NCBI GenBank assembly: GCA_905216175.1
Contig: CAJMSV010000036.1
Span: forward strand, 1-16,481
DNA length: 16,481 nucleotides
Direction: 5' to 3'
Origin: an uncultured bacterium
GTDB taxonomy: Bacteria; Actinomycetota; Coriobacteriia; Coriobacteriales; Coriobacteriaceae
Shown in pieces: positions 6,124 to 15,174 of the stretch. How positions within the stretch are numbered: the stretch's first letter is position 1; every line of letters begins with the position of its first letter. Both the position numbers and the translations under genes were made by a program. The notes under the pieces are model-generated. The model was given only the letters and a program-made list of their open reading frames with translations, was not told the origin of the DNA and searched no databases.

Positions 6124-6939
6124 TTAGCTGTGGCGGTACTCGGCGATGATGAAGTCGATATCGGTTTGGAGCGTGTCCAGGTTTGCCAGGCGCTCTTTGT
6201 CGGCAGGGCGCGTGCGGTAGTAGTACGGCGTCATCTGGAACACCGCCTCGATATCGGCCTGGGTCTGAAGCGTAATATTCGCAGATACCCGCTGCGTTCC
6301 GACCAACTCGAGCTCGGTGGTCTGCGGCAGCTTCTCGTCGTTAAGGTACGGCGTATCGTAGAGCACCTCCTTGAGCCCAAAGAGATGACGGGCACCTGGC
6401 ACCACGGTGTAGAGCGAACCCTCCGGCGCCAGCACGCGGGCAAACTCGCGCTCGTTAAAGGGGGCAAATAGCTCGGTCACCATATCGAAGGCGCCATCGG
6501 CCACGGGAATGTCCTTCATATTGGCCACGAAATAGGTCGCATCGCCGCGCTTGGCGGCCAGGCGCACCATCTCTTTGCCCAAGTCGAACCCGTAAGCGTC
6601 CACGCCCGGCACCGCGCCCAGGGCACTCGTGTAATAGCCCTCACCGCAGCAAATATCGAGCAGCGTCATGGGGTCTTTCGTAGACGCGGCGTGCCCAGAC
6701 ACCCGCTCGCGCACCAGCTCGACCATTGCATCGCGCAACGGCGCATAGTATCCACGGTTCAGAAAGTCACGACGACTGCGTGCCTGCGACTTGGGATCGC
6801 CCATGGAGTCGCCGCTCTTGGACGAGCGCAGCAGATATAGATAGCCCTCGCGCGCACGGTCAAACCGGTGTCCGCCCGCGCATGCAGCACCGCGCTCATT
6901 GTCCACCAACGGCTCATGGCAAACGGGACACAACAACAT
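6124..6939 (-). CDS. rlmA: 23S rRNA (guanine-N1)-methyltransferase, RlmA family
   Basis: This 271-residue protein has the RlmA layout. An N-terminal zinc site (C4, C7, C20, H24, in CPVC and CAGGH contexts) is followed by the family-typical KSGDSMGDP stretch at residues 42-50. The SAM-binding motif LLDICCGEGYYTSAL is at 93-107. RlmA enzymes methylate N1 of G745 (RlmA-I, E. coli) or G748 (RlmA-II, Gram-positive type) in hairpin 35 of 23S rRNA, near the macrolide site and exit tunnel. The Gram-positive-like background makes G748 more likely, but this is inference. The ATG at 6939 has AAGGAG just upstream. It is a single gene, with a REP-like palindrome and a strong terminator after the stop. Confidence 0.88.
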   Translation of the reverse strand: MLLCPVCHEPLVDNERGAACAGGHRFDRAREGYLYLLRSSKSGDSMGDPKSQARSRRDFLNRGYYAPLRDAMVELVRERVSGHAASTKDPMTLLDICCGEGYYTSALGAVPGVDAYGFDLGKEMVRLAAKRGDATYFVANMKDIPVADGAFDMVTELFAPFNEREFARVLAPEGSLYTVVPGARHLFGLKEVLYDTPYLNDEKLPQTTELELVGTQRVSANITLQTQADIEAVFQMTPYYYRTRPADKERLANLDTLQTDIDFIIAEYRHS

Positions 6940-6996
6940 GGCAACTCCTTAGCGCGAACAACACAACGCCCACCATTGTCGCACGCCTTTCCCACC

Positions 6997-7052
6997 TAGT
7001 CATTGGGGACGTTCTTGTTTGACTAGTCGTTTAAGAACGTCCCCAATGACTA
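6997..7052. repeat. REP-like element with perfect 20-bp arms
   Basis: TAGTCATTGGGGACGTTCTT (6997-7016) is exactly complementary to the arm at 7033-7052. The 16-base loop itself contains the palindrome GACTAGTC (7021-7028). On the minus strand the tetranucleotide GTAG (7053-7050) borders the element, as in REP sequences handled by REP-associated tyrosine transposases (RAYTs). It sits in the 232-base gap between divergently transcribed rlmA and the MATE gene. No transposase is in the window. No coding potential is visible in 6940-7171. Confidence 0.75.
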
Positions 7053-7058
7053 CAAGGA

Positions 7059-7103
7059 GTGTCCCCAGCTGCCGACAGAAAAGGAACGTCCCTAAGTGCC
7101 GAC
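7059..7103. repeat. Two degenerate 18-base direct repeats next to the REP-like element
   Basis: GTGTCCCCAGCTGCCGAC (7059-7076) and ACGTCCCTAAGTGCCGAC (7086-7103) match at 13 of 18 positions with a 27-base period. AACGTCCC in the second copy also occurs in the right arm of the neighbouring palindrome (7037-7044). They look like decayed or partial members of the same repeat family, directly upstream of the MATE gene leader. Confidence 0.5.
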
Positions 7104-7171
7104 TGGTTGCATTAGGAGTATCATCGTCTGCGCAAATGAGCACGAAATAGCATGGTAGAGATTGAGAGCGT

Positions 7172-8554
7172 ATGGCTGACACCGTATCTAAGCACATTGA
7201 CATGACCACCGGCTCGCTGTGGCGTAACATTCCCCTGTTCGCCTTCCCCGTGGCCGCCACGAGCATCTTGGAGCAACTGTCGAACCTCATCGCCACGGTC
7301 ATCATCGGTAACTTCTCGGGCGACCAGGGAACCCTCGCCATGGCGGCGGTCGGCTCCAATGTTCCGCTTACCAGTCTTATGCTCAACCTGTTTATTGGCA
7401 TGTCGCTTGGCTCCAACGTGGTCATCGCCAACGCTATCGGCCGCAACGATCAGAACATGGTCAAACGCGCCGTCCATACCTCGATTTTAATGGCGCTCGT
7501 AGGCTTTGTCGTCATCGCCCTGGGCGAGATCTTTGCCGAGCCCATGCTCGCCGCGCTCAACGTTCCTGCCGAGACCATGCCGCTCGCTTCGCTCTACCTA
7601 CGCGTCTTTTTGCTGAGCATGCCCTCGATCTTGCTTTACAACTTTGAGGCCGCGATCTTCCGCTCCGTCGGCATCACCCGCATGCCGCTGCAGGCGCTTG
7701 CCGTGTCCACCGTCCTCAACATTGGCCTGGACCTCATCTTTGTCCCCGTACTCCACTGGGGCGTCGCGGGCGTCGCCATCGCCACCGCCATCGCCTACAC
7801 CGTCAGCGCAGCTACGCTCTTTATCCGCCTGCTCAAGACCGACTCCGTCGTCCGCGTCACCCCACGCGACCTGGCTATCGACCCCGTCGCCCTCAAGCGC
7901 ATCGTCAAGATCGGCCTGCCCGCCGGCATCCAAAGCGCCGTCTTTGCTGTCGCCAACATCATCATCCAGTCTGCCATCAACAGTCTGGGCACCGAGGTCA
8001 TGGCCGCATCGAGTGCCGCCATGAGCCTGGAGTACGTGTGCTACAACCTGCTCAACAGCTTTAGCCAGGCTTGCACCACCTTTGTGGGACAAAACCACGG
8101 TGCCCGCCAGATCGACCGCTGCACCAAGACGCTCAAGGTCTGCCTGGTCGAAGGCGGTATCGTTGCACTCACCACGATTATCGTTATTGTCGGCTTGGGG
8201 CGCGAGATCCTATCGCTGTTCAACAGCGATCCCAACATCGTCTCGATCGGCTATATCCGCGTATGCTCGATCTTCCCGGCGTACGCCTTTAGCATGTTCT
8301 ACGAAAACATGTCCGGCTACCAGCGCGGCTTTGGTATCTCGCTCACCCCCGCCCTCATCACCATGATCTGCGTCTGCGGCATCCGCTTCTATTGGGTGTT
8401 CTGCGTGTTCCCGCACTTCCGCACTTTTGCGAACATCATGATGGTCTACCCCATCAGCCTGGGCACCACGGCATTCTTTATGGTCGTGGCGGTACTACTC
8501 TGCCACCCGGCACGCACCTATCGCGCCACCCAAGCCAAAGCAACAGCCCGCTAA
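7172..8554 (+). CDS. MATE-family efflux transporter
   Basis: This 460-residue membrane protein has the MATE fold of twelve predicted helices in two homologous halves. The opening GSLWRNIPLFAFPVAATSILEQ is the characteristic first helix, and LEQLSNLIATVIIGNF fits helix 1 and its loop. A matching second-half start (RIVKIGLPAGIQSAVFAVAN) lies near residues 247-266. MATE proteins export cationic drugs or metabolites using a Na+ or H+ gradient; the substrate is unknown. The ATG at 7172 has only a weak purine stretch (GATTGAGAG) upstream, unlike the strong sites elsewhere in the window, so translation may be modest or the start may differ. The promoter is not clear because the upstream region is filled with repeats. 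It is a single gene, convergent with the LysR gene, with no visible terminator in the 27-base gap. Confidence 0.88.
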   Translation: MADTVSKHIDMTTGSLWRNIPLFAFPVAATSILEQLSNLIATVIIGNFSGDQGTLAMAAVGSNVPLTSLMLNLFIGMSLGSNVVIANAIGRNDQNMVKRAVHTSILMALVGFVVIALGEIFAEPMLAALNVPAETMPLASLYLRVFLLSMPSILLYNFEAAIFRSVGITRMPLQALAVSTVLNIGLDLIFVPVLHWGVAGVAIATAIAYTVSAATLFIRLLKTDSVVRVTPRDLAIDPVALKRIVKIGLPAGIQSAVFAVANIIIQSAINSLGTEVMAASSAAMSLEYVCYNLLNSFSQACTTFVGQNHGARQIDRCTKTLKVCLVEGGIVALTTIIVIVGLGREILSLFNSDPNIVSIGYIRVCSIFPAYAFSMFYENMSGYQRGFGISLTPALITMICVCGIRFYWVFCVFPHFRTFANIMMVYPISLGTTAFFMVVAVLLCHPARTYRATQAKATAR

Positions 8555-8581
8555 ACACCGCACTCAACGCCACGCCAGTCA

Positions 8582-9448
8582 TTAATTGACAATATGTGAG
8601 CTCATATAGTCGATAAAGCGCCTCGTGGCGATGGGCATGGTGTCCCAGCTGCGCCAGGCGGCCACCACGTCGCGCGAGGGGGCATACACGATGGGCCGCA
8701 CACGAATATCGGCTCGCATGCCCTCCACAGTACGACGATAGAGCATGCTCACGCCTAGGCCCTCCTCCACCATCGCCATGATGGTGTAGTCATCGGTCAC
8801 CTCACTCGTCACGTGCGGCGACAGCCCATGCGCCGCGAATGCATCGAGCACCAGACTCTGTTCGCCCTCATCCAGCAGCACAAACGGCTCGGACGCCAGG
8901 TCGGCAAGTGTCACCTTTTCCTTTGCCGTCAGCGGATGCTCGGCCGGCAACAATGCTACCAACTCGTCGTGATAGACGACGCGCTTCTCGAGCCCAGCGG
9001 TAAATCCGCGTGCCGTAAAACAAAAATCAACCACGCCATCGTGCACCCATTGAGCGTTGCGCGTGTAATCGCCCTGTTTGAGGGTGAAGCGTACGCCCGG
9101 GTGCAGCGCACCAAAGTCGCGGATCACACGCGGCAGCACGGTACGACTCACGTTAGTAAACGTCGCGATGCGAATATCGGTCGACGAAAGCCCCAGCAGC
9201 TCCTGGCGCTTGCCCTCGAGCTCGACCTCGGCGGTCACAATCTGGCGCAGGTACGGCAGATATTGTTTACCGTCGCGCGTAAGCGAAACGCCCTGCTTAC
9301 CGCGCTCGATAAGTGTGGTGCCCAGCTCGCGCTCGAGCGCCTTGACGGCCTGGCTCACCGCACTTTGCGTATAGCCCAGCTTGTCGGCCGCGCGTTTCAG
9401 GCTGCCGCAGTCGACCACCATACATACAATCTGATACCGCGATGCCAT
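8582..9448 (-). CDS. LysR-family transcriptional regulator
   Basis: This 288-residue regulator has the N-terminal LysR helix-turn-helix at about residues 15-37 (GSLKRAADKLGYTQSAVSQAVK) followed by the linker helix. A periplasmic-binding-protein-like effector domain runs from about residue 90 to the end, with the expected DIRIATFTNVSRTVLP and EGLGVSMLYRR segments. GGAGG precedes the ATG at 9448. The gene diverges from the EamA transporter gene with 158 bases between. This is the classical arrangement in which a LysR protein controls the neighbouring gene and itself. A LysR-type box lies in the gap. The inducer is unknown, but regulation of the transporter is the likely job. Confidence 0.9.
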   Translation of the reverse strand: MASRYQIVCMVVDCGSLKRAADKLGYTQSAVSQAVKALERELGTTLIERGKQGVSLTRDGKQYLPYLRQIVTAEVELEGKRQELLGLSSTDIRIATFTNVSRTVLPRVIRDFGALHPGVRFTLKQGDYTRNAQWVHDGVVDFCFTARGFTAGLEKRVVYHDELVALLPAEHPLTAKEKVTLADLASEPFVLLDEGEQSLVLDAFAAHGLSPHVTSEVTDDYTIMAMVEEGLGVSMLYRRTVEGMRADIRVRPIVYAPSRDVVAAWRSWDTMPIATRRFIDYMSSHIVN

Positions 9449-9499
9449 TGTGCCTCCACATCAATGCAGCCGTAAAACGTTTTGCCAGGATTTTTCCTA

Positions 9500-9534
9500 C
9501 TGACATTAGTATCTCTTAATCATACTGAAGATAC
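9500..9534. promoter_or_regulatory. LysR-type box and candidate promoter between lysR and the EamA gene
   Basis: AGTAT (9508-9512) and ATACT (9522-9526) form a dyad that contains the T-N11-A pattern of LysR boxes (T9510, A9522). A second, overlapping dyad pairs GTATCT (9509-9514) with AGATAC (9529-9534). CTGACA (9500-9505), 17 bases before TACTGA (9523-9528), is a weak plus-strand promoter candidate overlapping these dyads. The transporter start is about 70 bases downstream. Confidence 0.45.
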
Positions 9535-9606
9535 ATTCGCTTTACTACATTCACATCTGGGAGCAGAATCCTTTGTACGAAACCGTTCTGTAACAAAAGG
9601 AGTCCC

Positions 9607-10509
9607 ATGGATCGCAAAAAAGCAATCGCGCTCTCATTTTCCGTTCCCGTCGCATGGGGCTTTTCGTACCCCCTCATGAAGATCGGTATGGACAGCATGA
9701 ACGCCACGAGTATCGTCGCGCTACGCTGCATCATCGCCTTTGTGGTCTGCCTGCCGCTCTTCCACAAGCACGCGTTGCGCATCAACCGCGACCTTATGGT
9801 CCGTGCCGCCATCATCGGCGCCATTATGGCAACCGAGCTCACCTGCATGTGCCTGGGCTCCAGCCTCACCTCCGCCTCCACCGCCGGCTTTTTGCAGAGC
9901 CTGACGGTCGTGATCGTGCCGTTTGCCAACGCCGCCCTGCTGCGTCGCGCCCCCGAGCGCAAAGTGCTCGTCGGCACCGCCATCGTCACCTGCGGTATGT
10001 TGCTGCTCTCGGGCGCCGACTTTACCAGCCTGAATCCCGGCGCGATCATCATGCTGCTCTCCGCTTTTGTCTATGCCGGCCACATCATTGTGGCGAAGCG
10101 CTTTGTAGAAGATGTCAACCCGCTTGCTCTGGGCGTTTGGCAGCTGGGCTTCGGCGGCTTGTTCTCGGGCATCGCCGCATGCGTCTTTGGCGGTTTCACA
10201 CTTCCCAGTACGCCCAGCGAGATCGTCGTTGTCGTTGCCCTCGCACTCATCTGCTCTGCCTATGGCTTTATCACCCAGACGCTCGTGCAGCCCCACGTGC
10301 CCGCCGAGACCACCGGCTTCGCCTTCTCGCTTGAGCCGGTCTGCTCCGCTGTCTTTTCGTTCTTCTTGGTTGGCGAGGTCCTGAGCCCCATCGCCTTCTT
10401 TGGCGCCGCCCTCATCCTAACCGGGCTCAGGGTGGCAACCGTCGAGCTTCCGCGCCTCCGCGCGCATGGACAGGCTCGCATGGCAGGAGCGCCCGAGCAC
10501 GTCTCGTAG
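9607..10509 (+). CDS. EamA/DMT-superfamily membrane transporter
   Basis: This 300-residue protein has ten predicted helices in two EamA repeats. The first opens with ALSFSVPVAWGFSYPLMKIG (residues 7-26), the second with GAIIMLLSAFVYAGHIIVAK at about 142-161. The end of each repeat has the typical pattern (TSASTAGFLQSLTVVIVP; ETTGFAFSLEPVCSAVFSFF), where EamA proteins place their conserved proline and glutamate. Members export amino acids, purines or other metabolites; the substrate cannot be inferred. AAAAGGAG just before the ATG at 9607 supports the start. The divergent LysR gene and the LysR-type box in the gap suggest inducible control. It is followed on the same strand by ung after 88 bases, probably a separate transcript. 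Confidence 0.88.
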   Translation: MDRKKAIALSFSVPVAWGFSYPLMKIGMDSMNATSIVALRCIIAFVVCLPLFHKHALRINRDLMVRAAIIGAIMATELTCMCLGSSLTSASTAGFLQSLTVVIVPFANAALLRRAPERKVLVGTAIVTCGMLLLSGADFTSLNPGAIIMLLSAFVYAGHIIVAKRFVEDVNPLALGVWQLGFGGLFSGIAACVFGGFTLPSTPSEIVVVVALALICSAYGFITQTLVQPHVPAETTGFAFSLEPVCSAVFSFFLVGEVLSPIAFFGAALILTGLRVATVELPRLRAHGQARMAGAPEHVS

Positions 10510-10597
10510 ACCCCACTCTTCATACGGCCGTGGCATAAAGGCAACCGGTGCGCCTTTACAATAGATGCCAACAGAGCATCTGCCATAAAGGAGCCCC

Positions 10598-11323
10598 ATG
10601 GACACCGTAACCCGCGACCGCAACATAGCAACTTGGTTGGGCGATGCGCCGCAGCCGGTACGTGACACTACGAACCAGCTGCTCGAGCGCATCGCCCTTT
10701 TGCGTGTCGAGCAAACCATCTACCCGGCACAAGACGACATCCTCAATGCCCTCGCCTACACGCCGGCCGACCAGGTCAAGGTTGTCATCTTGGGTCAAGA
10801 CCCCTATCACGGGCCCAACCAGGCCATGGGGCTGTCGTTCTCGGTCCCCGCAACGCAAACCAAGTTGCCGCCGAGCCTGCGCAACATTTACAAGGAGCTC
10901 AATGCCGATCTAGGCTGCCCCATTCCCGCCACGGGAGACCTAACCCCATGGGCACAACAGGGCGTCCTGCTTCTCAACACCACGCTCACCGTGCGCGAGC
11001 ATGCCGCCAACTCGCACGCCAAACTGGGCTGGAGCACGCTCACCGACTACGTTATCGAACGCTGCTGTCAGCTGTCCCAGCCGGTAGTCTTTTTGGCATG
11101 GGGCCGCTTTGCTCAGCAGATGGTCGAAGGCAAGCTCGCCGCTACCGGCGCGGACAAGGCAACCGGCAAGTTATGCCTGGCCTCTACGCACCCCTCGCCG
11201 CTTTCGGCCAACCGTGCCACGGCAGAACTCCCCGCTTTTATGGGGTCGCGCCCCTTCTCTGCCGCCAATCGGCTACTTGAACAGCACGGCTCGACCCCCG
11301 TCAACTGGACTTGCCTCGGCTAA
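10598..11323 (+). CDS. ung: Uracil-DNA glycosylase, family 1
   Basis: This 241-residue base-excision-repair enzyme removes uracil from DNA after cytosine deamination or dUTP misincorporation. The water-activating motif GQDPYHG is at residues 66-72, with the catalytic Asp at 68. GVLLLNT at 122-128 forms part of the uracil pocket. The DNA-intercalation motif HPSPLS at 198-203 carries the catalytic His. Length and motif order fit family-1 Ung fully. ATAAAGGAG lies just before the ATG at 10598. Upstream, TAAAGGC (10536-10542) pairs with GCCTTTA (10552-10558), and TACAAT (10557-10562) may be the -10, but no -35 is clear. The gene ends at a strong terminator shared with the convergent SDR gene. Confidence 0.95.
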   Translation: MDTVTRDRNIATWLGDAPQPVRDTTNQLLERIALLRVEQTIYPAQDDILNALAYTPADQVKVVILGQDPYHGPNQAMGLSFSVPATQTKLPPSLRNIYKELNADLGCPIPATGDLTPWAQQGVLLLNTTLTVREHAANSHAKLGWSTLTDYVIERCCQLSQPVVFLAWGRFAQQMVEGKLAATGADKATGKLCLASTHPSPLSANRATAELPAFMGSRPFSAANRLLEQHGSTPVNWTCLG

Positions 11324-11338
11324 AAATCGATACATCAA

Positions 11339-11372
11339 AAACGCGCCCGACAGCTTTCCATCGGGCGCGTTT
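11339..11372. terminator. Bidirectional intrinsic terminator between ung and the SDR gene
   Basis: AAACGCGCCCGA (11339-11350) pairs perfectly with TCGGGCGCGTTT (11361-11372) around a 10-base loop. The stem is 12 bp. On the minus strand the stem ends in TTTTT, on the plus strand in TTT. It lies between the convergent stops at 11323 and 11374, so it serves both genes. Confidence 0.9.
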
Positions 11373-11373
11373 C

Positions 11374-12054
11374 CTATTCGGGCCAAATAAATTGTGTGCG
11401 GCCGGCCTCGCCGCCATCGATCAGCAGGCTCTGCCCGGTCATAAACCGGTTGGTCACGCCCACAAAGTAGATCCACTCGGCGATCTCTTGGGCGGTGGCC
11501 CAGCGTTTAAGCGGCGTGAGCTCCATAATCTGGCTCCACAGGTGCTCGTCTTCCATCACGCAACGGTTGAGCGGTGTGATAACGCCGCCCGGGTCCACAC
11601 TGTTGGCGATGGCCTGCGGTGCCAGGCGGTTTGCAAGGTTCTTGGTGTAGGCGATAACGCCGCCCTTGCTGGCGGCATAGGCGGGAAACTCCGATCCCGT
11701 ATGCCCACTCGCCGACCCCACATTGACCACGGATTTGATAGCCGGCGCCGGCTTGGCGGCAAGCCCCTCCCCCATAAAGGCATAGCGCTCGGTCACATTG
11801 ATGGTGCCACACAGGTTGGCGGCGATGTCGTCGGTCGAATCCTGCGTACCGGCAACGTTCACGATTACCTGAGGCTCAAGGTCGCTTGGAAACGAGTCCG
11901 GCTCGCGGACATCAACGATCAGATGGCGGTAGCGCGCGTGGTCGATCGCCGGCGACAGCAGATCAAAGCCCACGACCTCGTGGCCCTCATCCAAAAAGCG
12001 CTGCACGCACGCGGCTCCGATACCGCCCGAAGCGCCCGTGATCAAAACCCGCAT
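11374..12054 (-). CDS. Short-chain dehydrogenase/reductase
   Basis: This 226-residue Rossmann-fold oxidoreductase has the cofactor motif TGASGGIG at residues 6-13, NVAG at 66-69, a catalytic Ser in NVGSASG (about S114) and the YAASK pair (Y126, K130). An aspartate at position 31, at the end of the second strand, suggests NAD(H) rather than NADP(H). The C-terminal NRFMTGQSLLIDGG is the usual SDR ending. The substrate is unknown; the 3-oxoacyl-reductase-like and 3-hydroxybutyrate-dehydrogenase-like groups are equally possible. TAAGGAG precedes the ATG at 12054. The gene follows the VUT transporter gene after only 9 bases, so the two are almost certainly one operon, but I see no functional link to queuosine metabolism. 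Confidence 0.88.
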   Translation of the reverse strand: MRVLITGASGGIGAACVQRFLDEGHEVVGFDLLSPAIDHARYRHLIVDVREPDSFPSDLEPQVIVNVAGTQDSTDDIAANLCGTINVTERYAFMGEGLAAKPAPAIKSVVNVGSASGHTGSEFPAYAASKGGVIAYTKNLANRLAPQAIANSVDPGGVITPLNRCVMEDEHLWSQIMELTPLKRWATAQEIAEWIYFVGVTNRFMTGQSLLIDGGEAGRTQFIWPE

Positions 12055-12063
12055 ACTTGCTCC

Positions 12064-12786
12064 TTAGGCGGTTGCGTGGCGCTCGAGGTACTCGGAACCC
12101 ACATTCTCGCGCTCCCAGCCGCGCACGACCTTGTAGCCCACGGGGCTCAGGAAGACCTCGCACAGCAGCTCAGCAACAGCGCCGGTCAGCGAGCACATGA
12201 GGACCTGCACCCAGGTCCAACCAAAGAACGTGTGGCTCACCACGATGGCAAAGACCAGGTTGTCGATAAACTGGCCAACACCCGTGGACACATAGGAACG
12301 GAAGGCAAAGCTCGCAAAGTTATTCTTTTTGAGCATACGGCCGAGCGACTGGTTGAGCGTGGAGTTAACCACGGCAGAAACGAGCATTGCCAGCGAAGAG
12401 CCCAGCACCACGTACCAGGTGCCGCCGATGGTGGCGTTAAGGGCGGTGTTGACCTCAATCATGCCCGTGTCGTAGTAGGCGCCCCACATGCCGGGCGTGA
12501 GCGAACATGCCCAAAAGCACAGGCTCACGGCCAGGTTGACCAGCAGCGCGAGGATAGAGATTTTGATGGATGCCTTGGCGCCAAAGCGCTTGCAGATCAT
12601 GTCCTGGCACAAAAACGAAACCCAGCTCACCACAAAGCCGCAATCGAGTGCCAGATACGGCAGGCTGATGAGCTCTTTGTTGGCCAGCAGGTTCATCATG
12701 ATGACACTCACGAAAAACAGCGAAACCGTTGCCGCGGGAATGCTCCGCAACAGGACCTTATAGTCCTCCATGACCTTCTTGATCAT
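12064..12786 (-). CDS. VUT-family transporter (YhhQ/DUF165), probable queuosine-precursor uptake
   Basis: This 240-residue membrane protein has six predicted helices. Its early segment (SVIMMNLLANKELISLP, then ALDCGFVVSWVSFLCQDMICKRFGAK) matches the VUT/DUF165 family, where an acidic residue and a D-x-x-x-x-x-F(G) loop are characteristic. E. coli YhhQ of this family imports preQ0/preQ1 for queuosine in tRNA. The substrate here is inferred from the family and could be a related compound. AAAGGAG (12793-12799) precedes the ATG at 12786. The leader contains a stem and an A-rich tail that could form a preQ1-type pseudoknot. The gene is the first of a two-gene operon with the SDR gene. No other queuosine gene is in the window. 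Confidence 0.8.
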   Translation of the reverse strand: MIKKVMEDYKVLLRSIPAATVSLFFVSVIMMNLLANKELISLPYLALDCGFVVSWVSFLCQDMICKRFGAKASIKISILALLVNLAVSLCFWACSLTPGMWGAYYDTGMIEVNTALNATIGGTWYVVLGSSLAMLVSAVVNSTLNQSLGRMLKKNNFASFAFRSYVSTGVGQFIDNLVFAIVVSHTFFGWTWVQVLMCSLTGAVAELLCEVFLSPVGYKVVRGWERENVGSEYLERHATA

Positions 12787-12792
12787 TATGTA

Positions 12793-12842
12793 CTCCTTTG
12801 GTTTTAGGTTTAACGAGCAGGATATCGGACCCGAACTGCTCG
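12793..12842 (-). promoter_or_regulatory. Structured leader of the VUT transporter, candidate preQ1-type riboswitch
   Basis: On the minus strand CGAGCAG (12842-12836) pairs perfectly with CTGCTCG (12820-12814) around a 15-base loop. The tail is A-rich (TTAAACCTAAAACC) and leads straight into the ribosome binding site AAAGGAG (12799-12793). Loop bases GGGT (12832-12829) can pair with ACCT (12809-12806), or GGT (12831-12829) with ACC (12802-12800), giving a stem plus pseudoknot with an A-rich joining strand, as in class I preQ1 riboswitches. The loop is longer than usual and no ligand-contacting residue is confirmed, so this remains a hypothesis supported mainly by the gene it precedes. Confidence 0.35.
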
Positions 12843-12941
12843 GACGCCCCGGTCTTGAGACGACGGTGGGTATGATAGCCGCTCACACGGCATCAGGCAA
12901 GCAAGCGGCGCGGCAGCCCCACAGGGCCACCGCGCGATGCG

Positions 12942-14555
<1,614 letters not shown>

Positions 14556-14692
14556 GCGGATCCTTTCTTGCATTGAGTGCATTACGTCGTTGTAACCGCA
14601 CTATTGTAGCCGCGAAATGCTGCAGCAGGGCACCTATCAGGACAAATTCATCAGTTGGGGCCTGGGTAGCCGGCCCAATCCGTATTTGCCTC

Positions 14693-14722
14693 TTGCATAA
14701 CTGTGCATAGTGTATATATACT
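14693..14722 (+). promoter_or_regulatory. Promoter of the ytrA-type operon
   Basis: TTGCAT (14693-14698) is followed after 18 bases by TATACT (14717-14722); TATATA at 14715-14720 with a 16-base spacer is an alternative. The gene start is about 50 bases downstream. The -10 region lies within the operator dyad at 14710-14743. Confidence 0.6.
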
Positions 14723-14743
14723 GTGATTACCGGTTATATACAC
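14710..14743. promoter_or_regulatory. GntR/YtrA-type operator dyad
   Basis: GTGTATATA (14710-14718) and TATATACAC (14735-14743) form a perfect 9-bp inverted repeat with 16 bases between. The GTGTA...TACAC ends resemble sites bound by YtrA-subfamily GntR repressors. It overlaps the -10 and ends 27 bases before the start codon of the GntR gene, so the protein very likely represses its own operon; this is inference from position. Confidence 0.65.
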
Positions 14744-14770
14744 GTGTAGCCCAACAGCTAAGGAGCCGCT

Positions 14771-15151
14771 GTGGACATCATCCTATCCAATTCGAGCGAC
14801 AAGCCCATCTACGAGCAGATAACCTCGCAAGTCAAAGTTCAGATCTTATCGGGCACGCTCGCTGCGGGAGCCAAACTCCCCAGCATCCGTGCACTCGCGA
14901 GCGATCTTGGCGTGAGCGTCATCACCACAAAGCGCGCCTACGCCGACCTGGAGCAGCTCGGGTTTATCTGCACCGTGCAGGGCAAGGGCTGTTTTGTCGC
15001 CGAGGGCAACCAGGAGCTCTTGCGCGAGAACCAGCTCTGCCATATCGAAGAGCTGCTTACGAAAGCGGCGAGCCAAGCCGAAACCCTGGGTGTCACGCGC
15101 GACAAGCTGCACGAGATGCTCGACCTGGTAGCCCCCGAAACCATGCAGTAG
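14771..15151 (+). CDS. GntR-family regulator, YtrA subfamily
   Basis: This 126-residue protein has an N-terminal GntR winged helix at about residues 10-77. It includes PIYEQITSQVKVQI, the recognition region KLPSIRALASDLGVSVITTKRAYADLE and the wing GFICTVQGKGCFV. The short C-terminal dimerisation tail is typical of the YtrA subfamily, which lacks a large ligand domain. Such regulators repress ABC-transporter operons and often respond to cell-envelope-active compounds. It starts with GTG at 14771, supported by AAGGAG (14760-14765). It is the first gene of an operon; the ATPase gene starts 23 bases after its stop. A dyad operator overlaps its promoter. Confidence 0.92.
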   Translation: MDIILSNSSDKPIYEQITSQVKVQILSGTLAAGAKLPSIRALASDLGVSVITTKRAYADLEQLGFICTVQGKGCFVAEGNQELLRENQLCHIEELLTKAASQAETLGVTRDKLHEMLDLVAPETMQ

Positions 15152-15174
15152 CCATCTGCAAGAAAGGCTATACC

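Noticed and set aside
8555..8581. Terminator between the MATE and LysR genes
   Set aside because: The 27-base gap shows no stem-loop or T-tract.
11311..12807. Long plus-strand open frame (498 codons)
   Set aside because: It lies antisense to the SDR and VUT genes, both of which carry family motifs and strong start signals; the frame is open because of GC-rich codon bias.
14710..15174. N-terminal extension of the ABC ATPase frame
   Set aside because: It overlaps the YtrA-type gene in another frame; the ABC fold begins at 15175, where a binding site is present.
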